From: an uncultured Akkermansia sp.
GTDB taxonomy: Bacteria > Verrucomicrobiota > Verrucomicrobiia > Verrucomicrobiales > Akkermansiaceae
NCBI GenBank assembly: GCA_905200945.1
Contig: CAJKMG010000004.1
Span: 62,001-126,000, forward strand
Reading direction: 5' to 3'
Length of the DNA: 64,000 nt
This document shows, piece after piece, positions 16,599 to 25,965 of the stretch. A program made the position numbers and the translations under genes. The notes under the pieces are model-generated. The model saw only the letters and a program-made list of their open reading frames with translations, was not told the origin of the DNA and did not search any database. The number at the start of each line of letters is the position of its first letter. The first letter of the stretch is position 1.

Positions 16599-17246
16599 AT
16601 GAAATCCGGCATACTGACGTTAGTTTCTATCAGTTCCGTTCTTGTTTCCTGCACATCGTACGAGAGGCCCCCGCTGTTTGACCAAATCGCCGGGAAAATC
16701 CAGGGCACGTCCGGACGGGACGACTACCTGTCCGGGGTGGGCTCCACCTCCGGCGTCAACACGGACCTGCCTCCGGAAGCCCGTCTGGGCCAGGGATATT
16801 GGGACCTGCCGGCGGGCGCCCAGGGGGAAAAGCACATCATCATTGACCTCAAACAGCAGAAAGTCTTCTACTACGTGGGAACCACGCTCGTGGGCGTTTC
16901 CCCCATGTCTTCCGGCAAGGAAGGCTACGGCACTCCCAAGGGAACGTACAAAATCATCCAGAAAGACGCCAACTACAAATCCGGCACATACGGCGTTCTG
17001 CGCAGCAAATCCACCGGAGCCGTCGTCAACGGGGATTACAACGCCAGGTCTGGCGGAGCGCCGGCAGGAACCTACTTCGACCCCGCCCCCATGCCCTACT
17101 GGATGCGGATTACGGGAGGCTACGGCATGCATGTGGGTTTTGTCACCGGATATCCGGTCAGCCACGGCTGCGTGCGCCTGCCGGAGGACATGGCCAAGAC
17201 ATTCTTTGAGCATACCCCCATCGGCACCAAGGTCACCATTCGTTAG
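16599..17246 (+). CDS. L,D-transpeptidase (YkuD) lipoprotein
   Basis: 215 residues. The N-terminus is a lipoprotein signal (MKSGILTLVSISSVLVSC, lipobox LVSC), so the protein is anchored to a membrane on the periplasmic side. The YkuD catalytic signature is present as HVGFVTGYPVSHGCVRLPED, with the active-site cysteine in SHGCVRL and the conserved upstream histidine. HIIIDLKQQKVFYYVG and GYGTPKGTYKI are typical of the fold. Family members make 3-3 peptidoglycan crosslinks or attach proteins to the wall. It is a single gene with its own candidate promoter. The precise role, crosslinking or anchoring, cannot be told from sequence. Confidence 0.92.
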   Translation: MKSGILTLVSISSVLVSCTSYERPPLFDQIAGKIQGTSGRDDYLSGVGSTSGVNTDLPPEARLGQGYWDLPAGAQGEKHIIIDLKQQKVFYYVGTTLVGVSPMSSGKEGYGTPKGTYKIIQKDANYKSGTYGVLRSKSTGAVVNGDYNARSGGAPAGTYFDPAPMPYWMRITGGYGMHVGFVTGYPVSHGCVRLPEDMAKTFFEHTPIGTKVTIR

Positions 17247-17381
17247 CCGCTTCCTGCGCAGCCTCGCGCCGCAGGAATGCCCTACTTCCCGGAAACCGGC
17301 GTGTTTCGTATTCCCGCCGTCCGGAAGCGTTCCGTGCTGATAACCGTTCCCGTTTCATGGCGCAGCTTCCTCACTCCGGCA

Positions 17382-17412
17382 TTGACAAACGGCTCCGGAC
17401 CTTTTTGAATAT
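17382..17412 (+). promoter_or_regulatory. Candidate promoter of the 17440 gene
   Basis: TTGACA at 17382-17387 with GAATAT at 17407-17412, spacing 19 bases. The -35 is perfect but the spacing is long. Confidence 0.35.
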
Positions 17413-17439
17413 ACGGGATCTTTGACCTCTTGATTCGTC

Positions 17440-20349
17440 ATGACAATCCCTCCTCCCCCTGCCCTTCCGCCCCATTTCAACATAGGCGGCTACAAAATCA
17501 CGGCGCTTGTAGAAAGCGGTCCGGACTATCATCTGTACCAGGCCCTTTCCCCGGAAGGCTATACTGTCCTGATACGCGAATTCTGCCCCCGGGGCCTCGT
17601 CACGCGCGATCTGGCCAGCGGGGAACTGTCTGTCCCTCCGGAACATGAGGCCCAATTCTCCCAGGCCCGGGAAATCTTTGAGACCCAGTACGCAGCCAAT
17701 GCAGAAGGCAAATTCGGGGGATTAGGCACCATCCTGTTTCTTTATCCGCTTTCTCCGGCGCAGCCCCAGCCGGCTGTAGCGCATGCCCAGGCTCTCCGCC
17801 CCGTCAAAAAACCTCAGCAACCGCAACTGCGGAAACCCGTAGTCGGCGCCGCCATCCCCGGAGCGCCTCTGCCGCGGGTAAAACGCTCCGGAGGGTTCCC
17901 CGTCATCACAGTGATTGTGACCGGGATGCTCGCTCTCTTTGGATTTCTGGGCTACCAGATACTCAAAGATAAAAAGGAACCCGTCGCCAAATCCGTTACT
18001 GTGCCCGTAGTGGCCCCGCCCAAGCCCAAACCCAAGCCCGCTCCTCCTGAACCGGAGCCCGTGGTAGTCGCTCCCGAACCGGAACCCGTGGTGGTCGCTC
18101 CCGAACCGGAACCTGAACCTGAACCGGAGCCTCCCGCTCCCGACCTTTCCCCCTCCCCGGAAGTTATTGCCATGGAAAAGGCTTTACGGGAGGAAGCTAT
18201 CGCATCCAAGGGGAAATTTTCAGAAAAACTGCTGAATAAATATCCTTATTACGCGGAAGCTTACGTGCGCGACTATGTAAAAAAACGCGGAGGCAGTTTT
18301 TCCCCGGATTTTGAAAAATGGTTAAAAAACACGAAAAACAACCGTGAAGTCTTCGCCATGTTCTTTCCGCCGGATCCCAGCGTCGCTACCAATGTGGCTT
18401 TCATGATTGATGAACTGGGGTTGGAAATGACGGAAAAATATGACCAGCTCGTGCTGGCGTTCGCGGTGGGACGCCGCGAATTCGGCATGGGAGCTTTCGA
18501 CCTTACCCAGCAGGGCCGCTACATTGACGCCCTGGGCAAGCTGAATGGCCTCAGATCCTCCGGAGTCATGCCCCCCCCGGCGGACCTGTACTGCGCTGGA
18601 AAACCACCCGTCAACTGGTATGGGAACGCCCCCCGCACCGTGGATGAGGAATGCTACAAAAAGGTGGAAGCCTATCTGGACCGCAAAAAAATCACCCCAA
18701 AGCAGGCCTGGCTCAAAAAATACCCCACCGTCTCGGAAATCGGAGACTCCGCCATTACGGAAGACAACCTGGCCGGCTTTCTGCACGAATACATGTACCG
18801 CCACGGCCAGCTGAGGCGCAAGAGGGACCCCTTCCCCACTCCGGTGGAATTCTTTTCCTACCTGGTGGATAAATATGAACACTGCGACGATTTGCGCGAC
18901 GTGGACCGCAAGCGTGTGGAATGGACCGGCGTTTCCCTGGAAGGAACGCCCTGGCCGGCCATGATGGCCCTTTCGGAAACGCGACCTCTGCGTGAGTGCG
19001 ACAGCGTTTGGGAACGCTACATGGGCCAGCGGGGCCCGACCCGCCTGTGGCTGTACGGCCCCTACCGGGCGGATGACGACAAGGAACCGCCCATTCTGTT
19101 CAGCTTTGACCCGGATCCGGAATGGTCCAGGGAATCCAACGAACGCAAGCTTCATGAAGGCGGCGTATGCGGCACGATGTCCCTCATCTCCCGCAATTCC
19201 CAAATTGCGCGCGGCATTCCCGCCGCCCCTGCCGGGCAGCCCGGCCACGGCAACCTGATGACCACCCATTTCAACGGCAACGGCTGCTGGCTGAGCGTAG
19301 GGCAAAGCGTGGACACGCTGAAAGCCACCACGGGATTCTGGTATTTCCGGGATTCCAATGCGCCGCGCACAGGCAATGCGGAATACCAGTCCGGACTGGC
19401 CCTGTCCATGAACATCGACTATGAAAAATTCATCGACAGCCGCTTTGCCATGAACATTTACAAACTGGCGGGCAGCACATCCTCCACGGAAGAAGCGGAA
19501 AGTTCCTCCGAAACGCTTCCCAAGGAATTCACGCAGACTGCCATGAGGACTGTGCTCAAAGCCAACCCATTCTATACGGAAGCCTGGTACACGCTCTTCA
19601 AACAGGAACCCCAGGACCTCATGGGGGCAACCAAAATGGTGGATGAAGTGAGAGAAGCTCTGCCGGACGGCATGGGCATCAGAAAACTCTGGAAAACGCG
19701 CAAATACGTTTCCTCCGTAGGCCGCGGCGACAAAAACGGCAAGGAAATGCTTGCCAACCACGCCAAAGAATACGTCAATGTGCTATGCTCCGTCATTCTG
19801 GAAAATGCCTTGAAACAGGAATATGACTATAAGACCTTCCAGTGGGCCGAACTCATGTCCTGGCTCAAGTCCGAATCCAAGCGCAACTCCTACCCGGAGC
19901 CCCAGGCCGCCTATCAGATAGCGTACGCCAAGGCCCAGGGCACGGACAGGCTCAAAAGGACCGTGGACAGGGGGTTCAAGAAAGCCCTCAATTTCTACCG
20001 TGATGACGGCAACGCTCTGAAGGACCCCAAGGATGTGGATCAGGAGGAAATGTCCTTTTCCCTGGCCGCCCTGTGCCAGGCCCTGCCCAAGGAGGAACTG
20101 ATCCCCTGGATGAAAAACATGCTGGACACCTGTCCGGACGGCTTCAAGTACAAGCCCAAAAACAAGAAGGAAACGAAAATCCACCCCTTCTACGACGCCC
20201 TGACGAAAAGCTATATGTCTCTGGCTGACGGTTCGGAAAAATCCCGCGTCAAAACGGAAATGAAAGAAGCTTCCGACAGAATTCTGGAGCTTTCCCAGAA
20301 CAAGAAGGGGGATGGGGACGGAACCTCCGGCCGCCGCCGGAGACGCTGA
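17440..20349 (+). CDS. Membrane protein with orphan kinase-N-lobe-like domain and large outer domain
   Basis: 969 residues, function unknown. Residues about 10-110 resemble a kinase N-lobe and match the start of the 5193 gene: FNIGGYKITALVESG, then VLIREFCPRGLVTRD at 43-57. There is no catalytic loop or C-lobe. One membrane span at about 151-173 (VITVIVTGMLALFGFLGY) is followed by a Pro/Glu-rich spacer with tandem PEPVVVA units, then about 700 residues outside with no motif I recognise; parts look helical (LNKYPYYAEAYVRDYVKK), and there are many Trp and Tyr residues. It ends in a run of arginines. hemW begins 12 bases after its stop, so the two are likely co-transcribed. Confidence 0.75.
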   Translation: MTIPPPPALPPHFNIGGYKITALVESGPDYHLYQALSPEGYTVLIREFCPRGLVTRDLASGELSVPPEHEAQFSQAREIFETQYAANAEGKFGGLGTILFLYPLSPAQPQPAVAHAQALRPVKKPQQPQLRKPVVGAAIPGAPLPRVKRSGGFPVITVIVTGMLALFGFLGYQILKDKKEPVAKSVTVPVVAPPKPKPKPAPPEPEPVVVAPEPEPVVVAPEPEPEPEPEPPAPDLSPSPEVIAMEKALREEAIASKGKFSEKLLNKYPYYAEAYVRDYVKKRGGSFSPDFEKWLKNTKNNREVFAMFFPPDPSVATNVAFMIDELGLEMTEKYDQLVLAFAVGRREFGMGAFDLTQQGRYIDALGKLNGLRSSGVMPPPADLYCAGKPPVNWYGNAPRTVDEECYKKVEAYLDRKKITPKQAWLKKYPTVSEIGDSAITEDNLAGFLHEYMYRHGQLRRKRDPFPTPVEFFSYLVDKYEHCDDLRDVDRKRVEWTGVSLEGTPWPAMMALSETRPLRECDSVWERYMGQRGPTRLWLYGPYRADDDKEPPILFSFDPDPEWSRESNERKLHEGGVCGTMSLISRNSQIARGIPAAPAGQPGHGNLMTTHFNGNGCWLSVGQSVDTLKATTGFWYFRDSNAPRTGNAEYQSGLALSMNIDYEKFIDSRFAMNIYKLAGSTSSTEEAESSSETLPKEFTQTAMRTVLKANPFYTEAWYTLFKQEPQDLMGATKMVDEVREALPDGMGIRKLWKTRKYVSSVGRGDKNGKEMLANHAKEYVNVLCSVILENALKQEYDYKTFQWAELMSWLKSESKRNSYPEPQAAYQIAYAKAQGTDRLKRTVDRGFKKALNFYRDDGNALKDPKDVDQEEMSFSLAALCQALPKEELIPWMKNMLDTCPDGFKYKPKNKKETKIHPFYDALTKSYMSLADGSEKSRVKTEMKEASDRILELSQNKKGDGDGTSGRRRRR
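18046..18132 (+). repeat. Tandem repeat encoding Pro-Glu-Pro-Val spacer
   Basis: Imperfect direct repeats of a unit like CCGGAGCCCGTGGTAGTCGC, encoding PEPVVVA twice, then shorter EPEP units. It is in frame in the 17440 gene, directly after the membrane span, and probably forms an extended rod across the periplasm. Repeat number may vary among strains. Confidence 0.7.
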
Positions 20350-20361
20350 TTCCCCGCTTCC

Positions 20362-21471
20362 GTGCACCTCTACGTCCACATTCCCTTCTGTCACCGTATT
20401 TGCCCGTACTGCGCTTTCTTCAAGCACACGCCGGCCTCCACGGACATGAAATTATTCATCCGTGCTCTGGGCAGGGAGGCGGAATCCCGCGCCGCCGCTC
20501 TGGCCACGGACCGCGGAGGGGAAACGGCCACGCTTTACTTCGGAGGGGGAACGCCCTCCATGCTCTCGGACAAGCATCTGGGGTGTCTCATGGAAACCCT
20601 GGACCGTCTCGTTCCTGTGGGCGGGCTGGACGAATTTTCCTTTGAGGCCAACCCCGCCACCTTCACGGAAAAAAAAGTGCGCTTCTGGCGCAGCCTGGGC
20701 ATGACACGTGTCTCCCTGGGCGTGCAGTCTCTGGATTCCGGCATCCTGCGTCTGCTGGGCCGCGAACATACCCCGGTCCAGGCGCTGCACTCCGTGGAAA
20801 TGCTGAAAAATGCGGGAATGCCCCATATCAACATGGATCTCATGTTCGCCATTCCGGGGCAAACCCTCTCCATATGGGAAGCCACCCTGAAGGAAGCTGT
20901 CCGCGCCGGAACGGACCATATCTCCGCCTACAACCTCACCTATGAAGAAGACACGGAATTCTTCCGGAGCCTGCTGCGGGGAGAAAAAAGACAGGATCCG
21001 GACGAAGACGCCGCCTACTTTGAACTGGCGGAACACATGCTGGAGGCGGCAGGCATGCGCCACTATGAAACCTCCAACTACGCCAGGGAAGGCTGCCAAT
21101 CCCCCCATAATATGGCCTACTGGAAAGGAGAGGACTATGTGGGCATAGGGCCCGGCGCGGTCAGCACCATCAACGGCATACGGTACTCCAACACGCGGGA
21201 CACGGACGCCTACATACGCAGCACGCTGGAAAACGGACTCCCCCTTTCCGAACAGGAACCCGTCACCGCGGAAGACTACCGCCTGGAACGCATTGCCCTG
21301 ATGCTCCGGACGGATGAAGGGCTGCCGCTGAAATACATCCTGCCGGAATCCCGCCCTCTGCTGGAACAATACCGGGAACTGGGCCTGGCGGACATTTCCC
21401 CGGAACAAAGGCTCATCCTGAAAGGCCGCGGACGCCTGCTCGTGGACGCCATCGCGGCGGAACTGTGCTGA
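20362..21471 (+). CDS. hemW: Radical SAM heme chaperone HemW
   Basis: 369 residues. The N-terminus has the radical SAM cluster motif HIPFCHRICPYCAF (CxxxCxxC) preceded by LYV, typical of HemW and HemN. TLYFGGGTPSML, SFEANPATFT and RVSLGVQSLDSGILRLLGR match the HemW core, as do HYETSNYAREG and HNMAYWKGEDYVGIGPGAVS. HemW is a heme-binding chaperone rather than a true coproporphyrinogen oxidase, although many entries carry that older name. The start is GTG at 20362, 12 bases after the previous gene; it puts the motif at the very N-terminus as in other HemW proteins. Confidence 0.92.
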   Translation: MHLYVHIPFCHRICPYCAFFKHTPASTDMKLFIRALGREAESRAAALATDRGGETATLYFGGGTPSMLSDKHLGCLMETLDRLVPVGGLDEFSFEANPATFTEKKVRFWRSLGMTRVSLGVQSLDSGILRLLGREHTPVQALHSVEMLKNAGMPHINMDLMFAIPGQTLSIWEATLKEAVRAGTDHISAYNLTYEEDTEFFRSLLRGEKRQDPDEDAAYFELAEHMLEAAGMRHYETSNYAREGCQSPHNMAYWKGEDYVGIGPGAVSTINGIRYSNTRDTDAYIRSTLENGLPLSEQEPVTAEDYRLERIALMLRTDEGLPLKYILPESRPLLEQYRELGLADISPEQRLILKGRGRLLVDAIAAELC

Positions 21472-21598
21472 CGGAAAGTTTTTCCGCCTCGGAATTCAGC
21501 AGCTTTCGGAATCCGGTGAGAACTGGGCGCAGAAACAGCCGGGCATGGACCGTCCACAGACATCCATGTAGAAGTAATACGCAAGGATAGCCGCGTAT

Positions 21599-22378
21599 TC
21601 AATCAATCTGGAACTGGCGCGCCATTTTTTTCAACCACCAGTCCCGGTGTCTCATTTCATCCCGGCTGCGCTCCAGTTCCCGGAGTTCGCTGCCCCGCAG
21701 CCCCCCCTTCATGTACCGTTCATCCAGCTTGCGCGCCTCCATCCGCGTATCTTTCCTCAGGGCCTTGTAAAACTGGGCCCCCGTCACCAGGCCGCCGGCG
21801 GCTCCGCTCCGGCCCACCAGATTCATGTAAAGTTTCCTCAACCTGTTGTAATCCTCCACCACCCAGTTGTATTGCAAGGCAGCGTACCGGTAGCGTTCCT
21901 TCCAATCCTCCGGTCCCGGATTGATCAGCCGGTCCTCTACGGAGCCGGGTGCCGGCGCGGGTTCAGGAGAAGCCTGGCCGCCGGAAGGCAGCGGCGTAAG
22001 CGGCGGAGGCTGGGGAACGGGCCTGCGGCTTGTCTTGGGAATACCGCCGACCGTCACGGAAAGGGGGGAGCGTTCCTCCAGCAGAGCGTCCATGCGTGCC
22101 TGTTCCAGCGCTTCCTGCAGATGGACGCGTTCTTTTTGCAGAGACGCATTCAGTTCGCGTTCTTCAGAAAGCGACTGCTTCAGCGTCCGCATGCCGCCGG
22201 ACATTTCCGAATAAACCAGCGCATACGCCCCGACGCACCCCAGCAGGAAACCCAGGCCCAGCATGATTCCCCTTTCCCGCCACGGTCCGTGGCTGCGTTC
22301 CGGAGCCGGTTCCGGAATATCCGGCTCCGGCTCATGGGAAACAGTCAGGTAGTGTTCCAGGGGGCCCTCGTCAGGCAT
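21599..22378 (-). CDS. Single-span membrane protein with coiled coil, unknown function
   Basis: 259 residues. A short acidic/proline-rich N-terminus is followed by one membrane span (GIMLGLGFLLGCVGAYALVY, about 37-57), then a coiled coil (LKQSLSEERELNASLQKERV), a Pro-rich linker, and a charged helical C-terminus (RELERSRDEMRHRDWWLKKM). I recognise no domain. It lies 36 bases downstream of serS on the same strand and probably shares its transcript. The layout suggests a membrane-tethered structural or regulatory protein, but that is a guess. Confidence 0.75.
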   Translation of the reverse strand: MPDEGPLEHYLTVSHEPEPDIPEPAPERSHGPWRERGIMLGLGFLLGCVGAYALVYSEMSGGMRTLKQSLSEERELNASLQKERVHLQEALEQARMDALLEERSPLSVTVGGIPKTSRRPVPQPPPLTPLPSGGQASPEPAPAPGSVEDRLINPGPEDWKERYRYAALQYNWVVEDYNRLRKLYMNLVGRSGAAGGLVTGAQFYKALRKDTRMEARKLDERYMKGGLRGSELRELERSRDEMRHRDWWLKKMARQFQID

Positions 22379-22414
22379 GGGCTGATTCAGGGTTGGGACG
22401 GGAAAAACGCAGGT

Positions 22415-23695
22415 TCAAGCCTGTTCAGGACAAATGCAGTCCGCGCCGAAATACGGCACAAGCGCCTCCGGAATCCGGATGGAGCCGTCCGGCTGCTGGT
22501 AAGTTTCCAGAAGGGCCACATACAGCCGCGGCAGAGCCGTGCCGGAACCGTTCAGGGTATGGCAGAACTGGTTCTTGCCGTCGGCATCCTTGTAACGCAG
22601 GCGCATGCGGCGCGCCTGGTAGTCCGTAAAGCAGGAACAGGAAGAAACTTCCAGATACTGCCCCTGTCCCGGAGCCCATACTTCAATATCATACGTCTTG
22701 GCGGAGGAAAAGCCGAGGTCTCCCGTGCAAAGTTCAATCACGCGGTAATGCAGCCCCAGTTTTTGAAGGATGGATTCCGCATGGCCGCGGAGAACTTCCA
22801 GCTCCCGGAAAGAGTCTTCCGGCTTTAAAATCTGCACCAGTTCCACCTTGTCAAACTGGTGGACGCGGATCATGCCGCGGTTGATGCGGCCGGCGCTTCC
22901 GGCTTCCCGGCGGAAGCAGGGCGTGTACGCGGCCATCTTGATGGGCAGGTCGCTTTCCTGTAAAATGGTATCCCGGTACAGGTTGGTGACCGGAACTTCC
23001 GCCGTGGGGATCAGGAACATCTGCTGGTCTTCCGTGCCGTACATGTCTTCCTCAAATTTAGGAAGCTGGCCGGTGCCTTCCATGCACTCCCTCTTCACCA
23101 CAAACGGAACGCCCACTTCCTGATAACCGTTTTCCACGGTCTGCGTATTCAGCAGGAAGTTGATCAGGGCGCGTTCCAGACGGGCGCCCGCCCCACGGTA
23201 CACCACAAAACCGGAGCCCGTAATCCGCGCTCCGTCTTCAAAGGAAATCATGCCCAGATTCGCGGCCAGTTCCACATGGTCCTTCGGGTTTTCAATGGCG
23301 GGCTTTTCTCCCCACAGCTTGATTTCCGGGTTGGCCGTTTCATCCGCGCCCACGGGACATTCCAGGTGCGGCAGATTGGGAATGTTCATCAGCAGGGAGG
23401 TGAGCTGGGCTGCATTTTCCTCCGCGACACGGTCCAGTTCCCGGATGCGGTCCCCGATTTCGCGCACGCGCGCTTCAATAGAGGACGTGTCTTCCCCCTT
23501 CTTTTTGAGCATGCCGATCTGCTTGGAGGTGGCATTGCGCTCGGACTGCAAGGCCTGCTTTTCCGTTTCGGCATTGCGGCGCGCCTCATCGCAGGCCAGA
23601 ACGTCATCAACAAGCTTCCACGCGTCGCCGCTGCGGGGCTTTAACCGCGCTTTCACTTCTTCCGGATTTTCTCGTATTACACGGATGTCGAGCAT
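22415..23695 (-). CDS. serS: Seryl-tRNA synthetase
   Basis: Class II synthetase, 426 residues, the normal bacterial size. The start MLDIRVIRENPEEVKARL at 23695 is typical; an in-frame extension to 23779 is not. The N-terminal coiled-coil arm (EARRNAETEKQALQSERNAT) that grips the long variable arm of tRNA-Ser is visible, followed by the catalytic core with motif 2 (PCFRREAGSAGRINRGMIRVHQF, written in part) and motif 3 near NGSGTALPRLYVALLE. The enzyme charges tRNA-Ser. The upstream 23696-23961 stretch holds no recognisable gene. Confidence 0.96.
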   Translation of the reverse strand: MLDIRVIRENPEEVKARLKPRSGDAWKLVDDVLACDEARRNAETEKQALQSERNATSKQIGMLKKKGEDTSSIEARVREIGDRIRELDRVAEENAAQLTSLLMNIPNLPHLECPVGADETANPEIKLWGEKPAIENPKDHVELAANLGMISFEDGARITGSGFVVYRGAGARLERALINFLLNTQTVENGYQEVGVPFVVKRECMEGTGQLPKFEEDMYGTEDQQMFLIPTAEVPVTNLYRDTILQESDLPIKMAAYTPCFRREAGSAGRINRGMIRVHQFDKVELVQILKPEDSFRELEVLRGHAESILQKLGLHYRVIELCTGDLGFSSAKTYDIEVWAPGQGQYLEVSSCSCFTDYQARRMRLRYKDADGKNQFCHTLNGSGTALPRLYVALLETYQQPDGSIRIPEALVPYFGADCICPEQA

Positions 23696-23961
23696 AACGC
23701 GCACAGCTTGCACTCCATCCCCCCGCCACGCAAGCCAAATGAACGGCCTTCCATGGAAAAACGTTACGCGCAAAGGCACGCTTTCCGGAACGCCGCCTCT
23801 GCGCGGTTACCGGCATCCCTGCACTCCCATCATGCCTTGATGCCGGCCGATGATCAAATCATTGCACCGTTTTTTCACGGCAAGGAGCGCTTCCCGGACC
23901 TGCGCCCGCTGCCGTTTCAAGGGTTCCCAGGAATACATGAAACGGGCAAAGCGAGGCAGGT

Positions 23962-24819
23962 TCACTTGCCCCAGCGTTCCGTAATGCCGCCGTAGGAGTC
24001 AATGCGGCGGTCCCGGAAGAAGGGCCAGATGCGGCGGTGGTCTTCCAGCGCGTCCAGGTCCAGGTCCGCGTACAGGATGGTTTCATCGCTGACGGGCGCC
24101 TTCGCGATAACCTGTCCATAATAATCCGCCACAAAGGACTGTCCCCAGAATTCGCTTTCCCCCTCCGTCCCTACGCGGTTGACGGCGCAGACGTAACAGC
24201 CGTTGGCTACGGCGTGGCCGCGCTGCACGGTTTCCCACGCGCAGTGCTGCTGTTTCCCCAGGAGGGGCTTTTCCTCCGGCAGCCAGCCGATGGCCGTGGG
24301 GTAAAAAATGATTTCCGCCCCCTGCATGGCCGTCAGGCGCGCGGCTTCCGGATACCACTGGTCCCAGCAGATGAGCACGCCGATGCGGCCGAATCTGGTG
24401 TCAAACGCCTTGTAGCCCAGGTCGCCGGGGGTGAAGTAGAATTTTTCTTCAAAGCCGGGGTCCTGCGGAATGTGCATTTTGCGGTACATGCCCAGAAACG
24501 TTCCGTCCGCGTCCACCACCCAGGCGGTATTATGGTAAAGCCCGGTGGCGCGCTTTTCAAAACCGGAAGCCACAATCACCACGCCCAGTTCCGCCGCCAG
24601 TTTCCGGTGGGCTTCCGTCAGTTCTCCGGGAACAGGTTCCGCCAGGTTGAATAAATCGCATTCCTCCGTCCTGCAAAAGTATTCCGTAGTAAAAAGCTCC
24701 TGGGTACAAACGATCTGCGCGCCATTGGCGGCGGCTTCACGGATGGCGGATTCCGTCTTCTCCTTGTTTACGGAAGGCCGGGCATCTGCGGACAGTTGAA
24801 TGAGTGCAATTTTCGGCAT
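23962..24819 (-). CDS. aguB: N-carbamoylputrescine amidase (nitrilase superfamily)
   Basis: 285 residues. The nitrilase triad is visible: Glu in CTQELFTTEYFC, Lys in YRKMHIPQDPGF, and Cys in LICWDQWYPEAAR. The pattern HIPQDPGFEEKFYFTPGD plus AIGWLPEEKP is characteristic of AguB rather than other branches. It converts N-carbamoylputrescine to putrescine, releasing ammonia and CO2, for polyamine synthesis. Partner genes (agmatine deiminase, arginine decarboxylase) are not in this window. It sits alone on the minus strand, divergent from moxR. Confidence 0.9.
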   Translation of the reverse strand: MPKIALIQLSADARPSVNKEKTESAIREAAANGAQIVCTQELFTTEYFCRTEECDLFNLAEPVPGELTEAHRKLAAELGVVIVASGFEKRATGLYHNTAWVVDADGTFLGMYRKMHIPQDPGFEEKFYFTPGDLGYKAFDTRFGRIGVLICWDQWYPEAARLTAMQGAEIIFYPTAIGWLPEEKPLLGKQQHCAWETVQRGHAVANGCYVCAVNRVGTEGESEFWGQSFVADYYGQVIAKAPVSDETILYADLDLDALEDHRRIWPFFRDRRIDSYGGITERWGK

Positions 24820-24922
24820 GCCCCTTCCTTACCCCGTTTCCCTTCCCATTCCAAGCAGGGAAAATGAACGCGGCGCGATTATTTGGTGGAAAACGGCCCG
24901 GAAAGTGCTATGAAATTGCAAT

Positions 24923-25927
24923 ATGGAACCCGCCACCCCCACTCTGCCCGATGACGACGTAGCCGCCATTGACCGGCTCGGCGCCATTTACAAGGAGCTT
25001 TCCTCGGAATTGAGCAAAATGATCATTGGCCAGCAGCGCGTCGTGGAGCTGTTGAGCATCGCCCTTTTTTCCCGCGGTCATGCCCTCCTGATGGGAGTTC
25101 CGGGCCTGGCGAAAACGCTGCTGGTCAGCTCCGTGGCAAAAACGCTGGACCTTAGTTTCAACCGCATCCAGTTCACGCCGGACCTGATGCCCGCGGACAT
25201 TACCGGCACGGACATCATTCAGGATGATTCCGCCGGCGGCAAGCGCCAGTTCGAGTTCATCAAGGGGCCCGTGTTCGCCAACATCGTGCTGGCGGACGAA
25301 ATCAACCGCGCCCCCGCCAAAACCCAGTCCGCCCTGCTGGAGGCCATGCAGGAGCGCCGCGTCACCGTCATGGGCCGCACCTTCACCCTGCTGCCTCCCT
25401 TCTTCGTGCTTGCCACCCAGAACCCCATTGAGCAGGAGGGCACCTACCCCCTGCCGGAAGCCCAGCTGGACCGCTTCATGTTCCTGATTGAAGTGGATTA
25501 CCCCACGGAGGATGAGGAAATGCGCATCGCCCGGGAAACCACCGGAACCCGGAACGAGGAGCTCAGGCACATCCTCTCCGGGGAGGAAATCATCTTTTAC
25601 CAGGATCTGGTGCGCCGCGTTCCCGTTCCGGAACATATTTACGAGTATGCCGTGAAACTGGTGCGAGCCACCCGCCCCACCCTGGAAACTTCCCCGGAAT
25701 GGGTAAAACAGTATGTGGCCTGGGGCGCAGGCCCCCGCGCCGTCCAGTTCCTGATTCTTGGGGCCAAGACCCGCGCCGCTCTCCAGGGCAGCTACATCGT
25801 CCGCAGGGAAGACATAGACGCCATTGTGGAACCCGTGCTGATGCACCGCGTGGTCACCAACTTCGCCGCGGAATCCCAGGGCATCACGCCCCGTAAGGCC
25901 GTGGCGCGCCTGGCGGCGGAAATCTGA
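24923..25927 (+). CDS. moxR: MoxR-family AAA+ ATPase
   Basis: 334 residues. Walker A is GVPGLAKT, Walker B is IVLADEINRAPAKTQSALLEAMQE, followed by sensor 1 in FFVLATQNPIEQEGTYPLPEAQLDRF, the MoxR hallmark. C-terminal PRAVQFLILGAKTRAAL belongs to the lid. MoxR ATPases act as chaperones that insert cofactors or assemble complexes, usually with von Willebrand A (vWA) partners. The next gene is a DUF58 protein, the usual partner, 38 bases downstream; the rest of the common cluster (BatA/BatB-type vWA proteins, transglutaminase) is absent here. Confidence 0.94.
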   Translation: MEPATPTLPDDDVAAIDRLGAIYKELSSELSKMIIGQQRVVELLSIALFSRGHALLMGVPGLAKTLLVSSVAKTLDLSFNRIQFTPDLMPADITGTDIIQDDSAGGKRQFEFIKGPVFANIVLADEINRAPAKTQSALLEAMQERRVTVMGRTFTLLPPFFVLATQNPIEQEGTYPLPEAQLDRFMFLIEVDYPTEDEEMRIARETTGTRNEELRHILSGEEIIFYQDLVRRVPVPEHIYEYAVKLVRATRPTLETSPEWVKQYVAWGAGPRAVQFLILGAKTRAALQGSYIVRREDIDAIVEPVLMHRVVTNFAAESQGITPRKAVARLAAEI

Positions 25928-25965
25928 CTGCCGTCCCGGCATCATCCATCCCCTTTCCCTGCCCC

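Noticed and set aside
18322..19761. 479-codon minus-strand frame within the 17440 gene
   Set aside because: Antisense to the better supported gene, with no family resemblance or plausible start context.
23708..23995. 95-codon open frame upstream of aguB
   Set aside because: It overlaps the aguB 3' end, is rich in Arg/Pro/His as expected from out-of-frame G+C-rich DNA, and has no motif.
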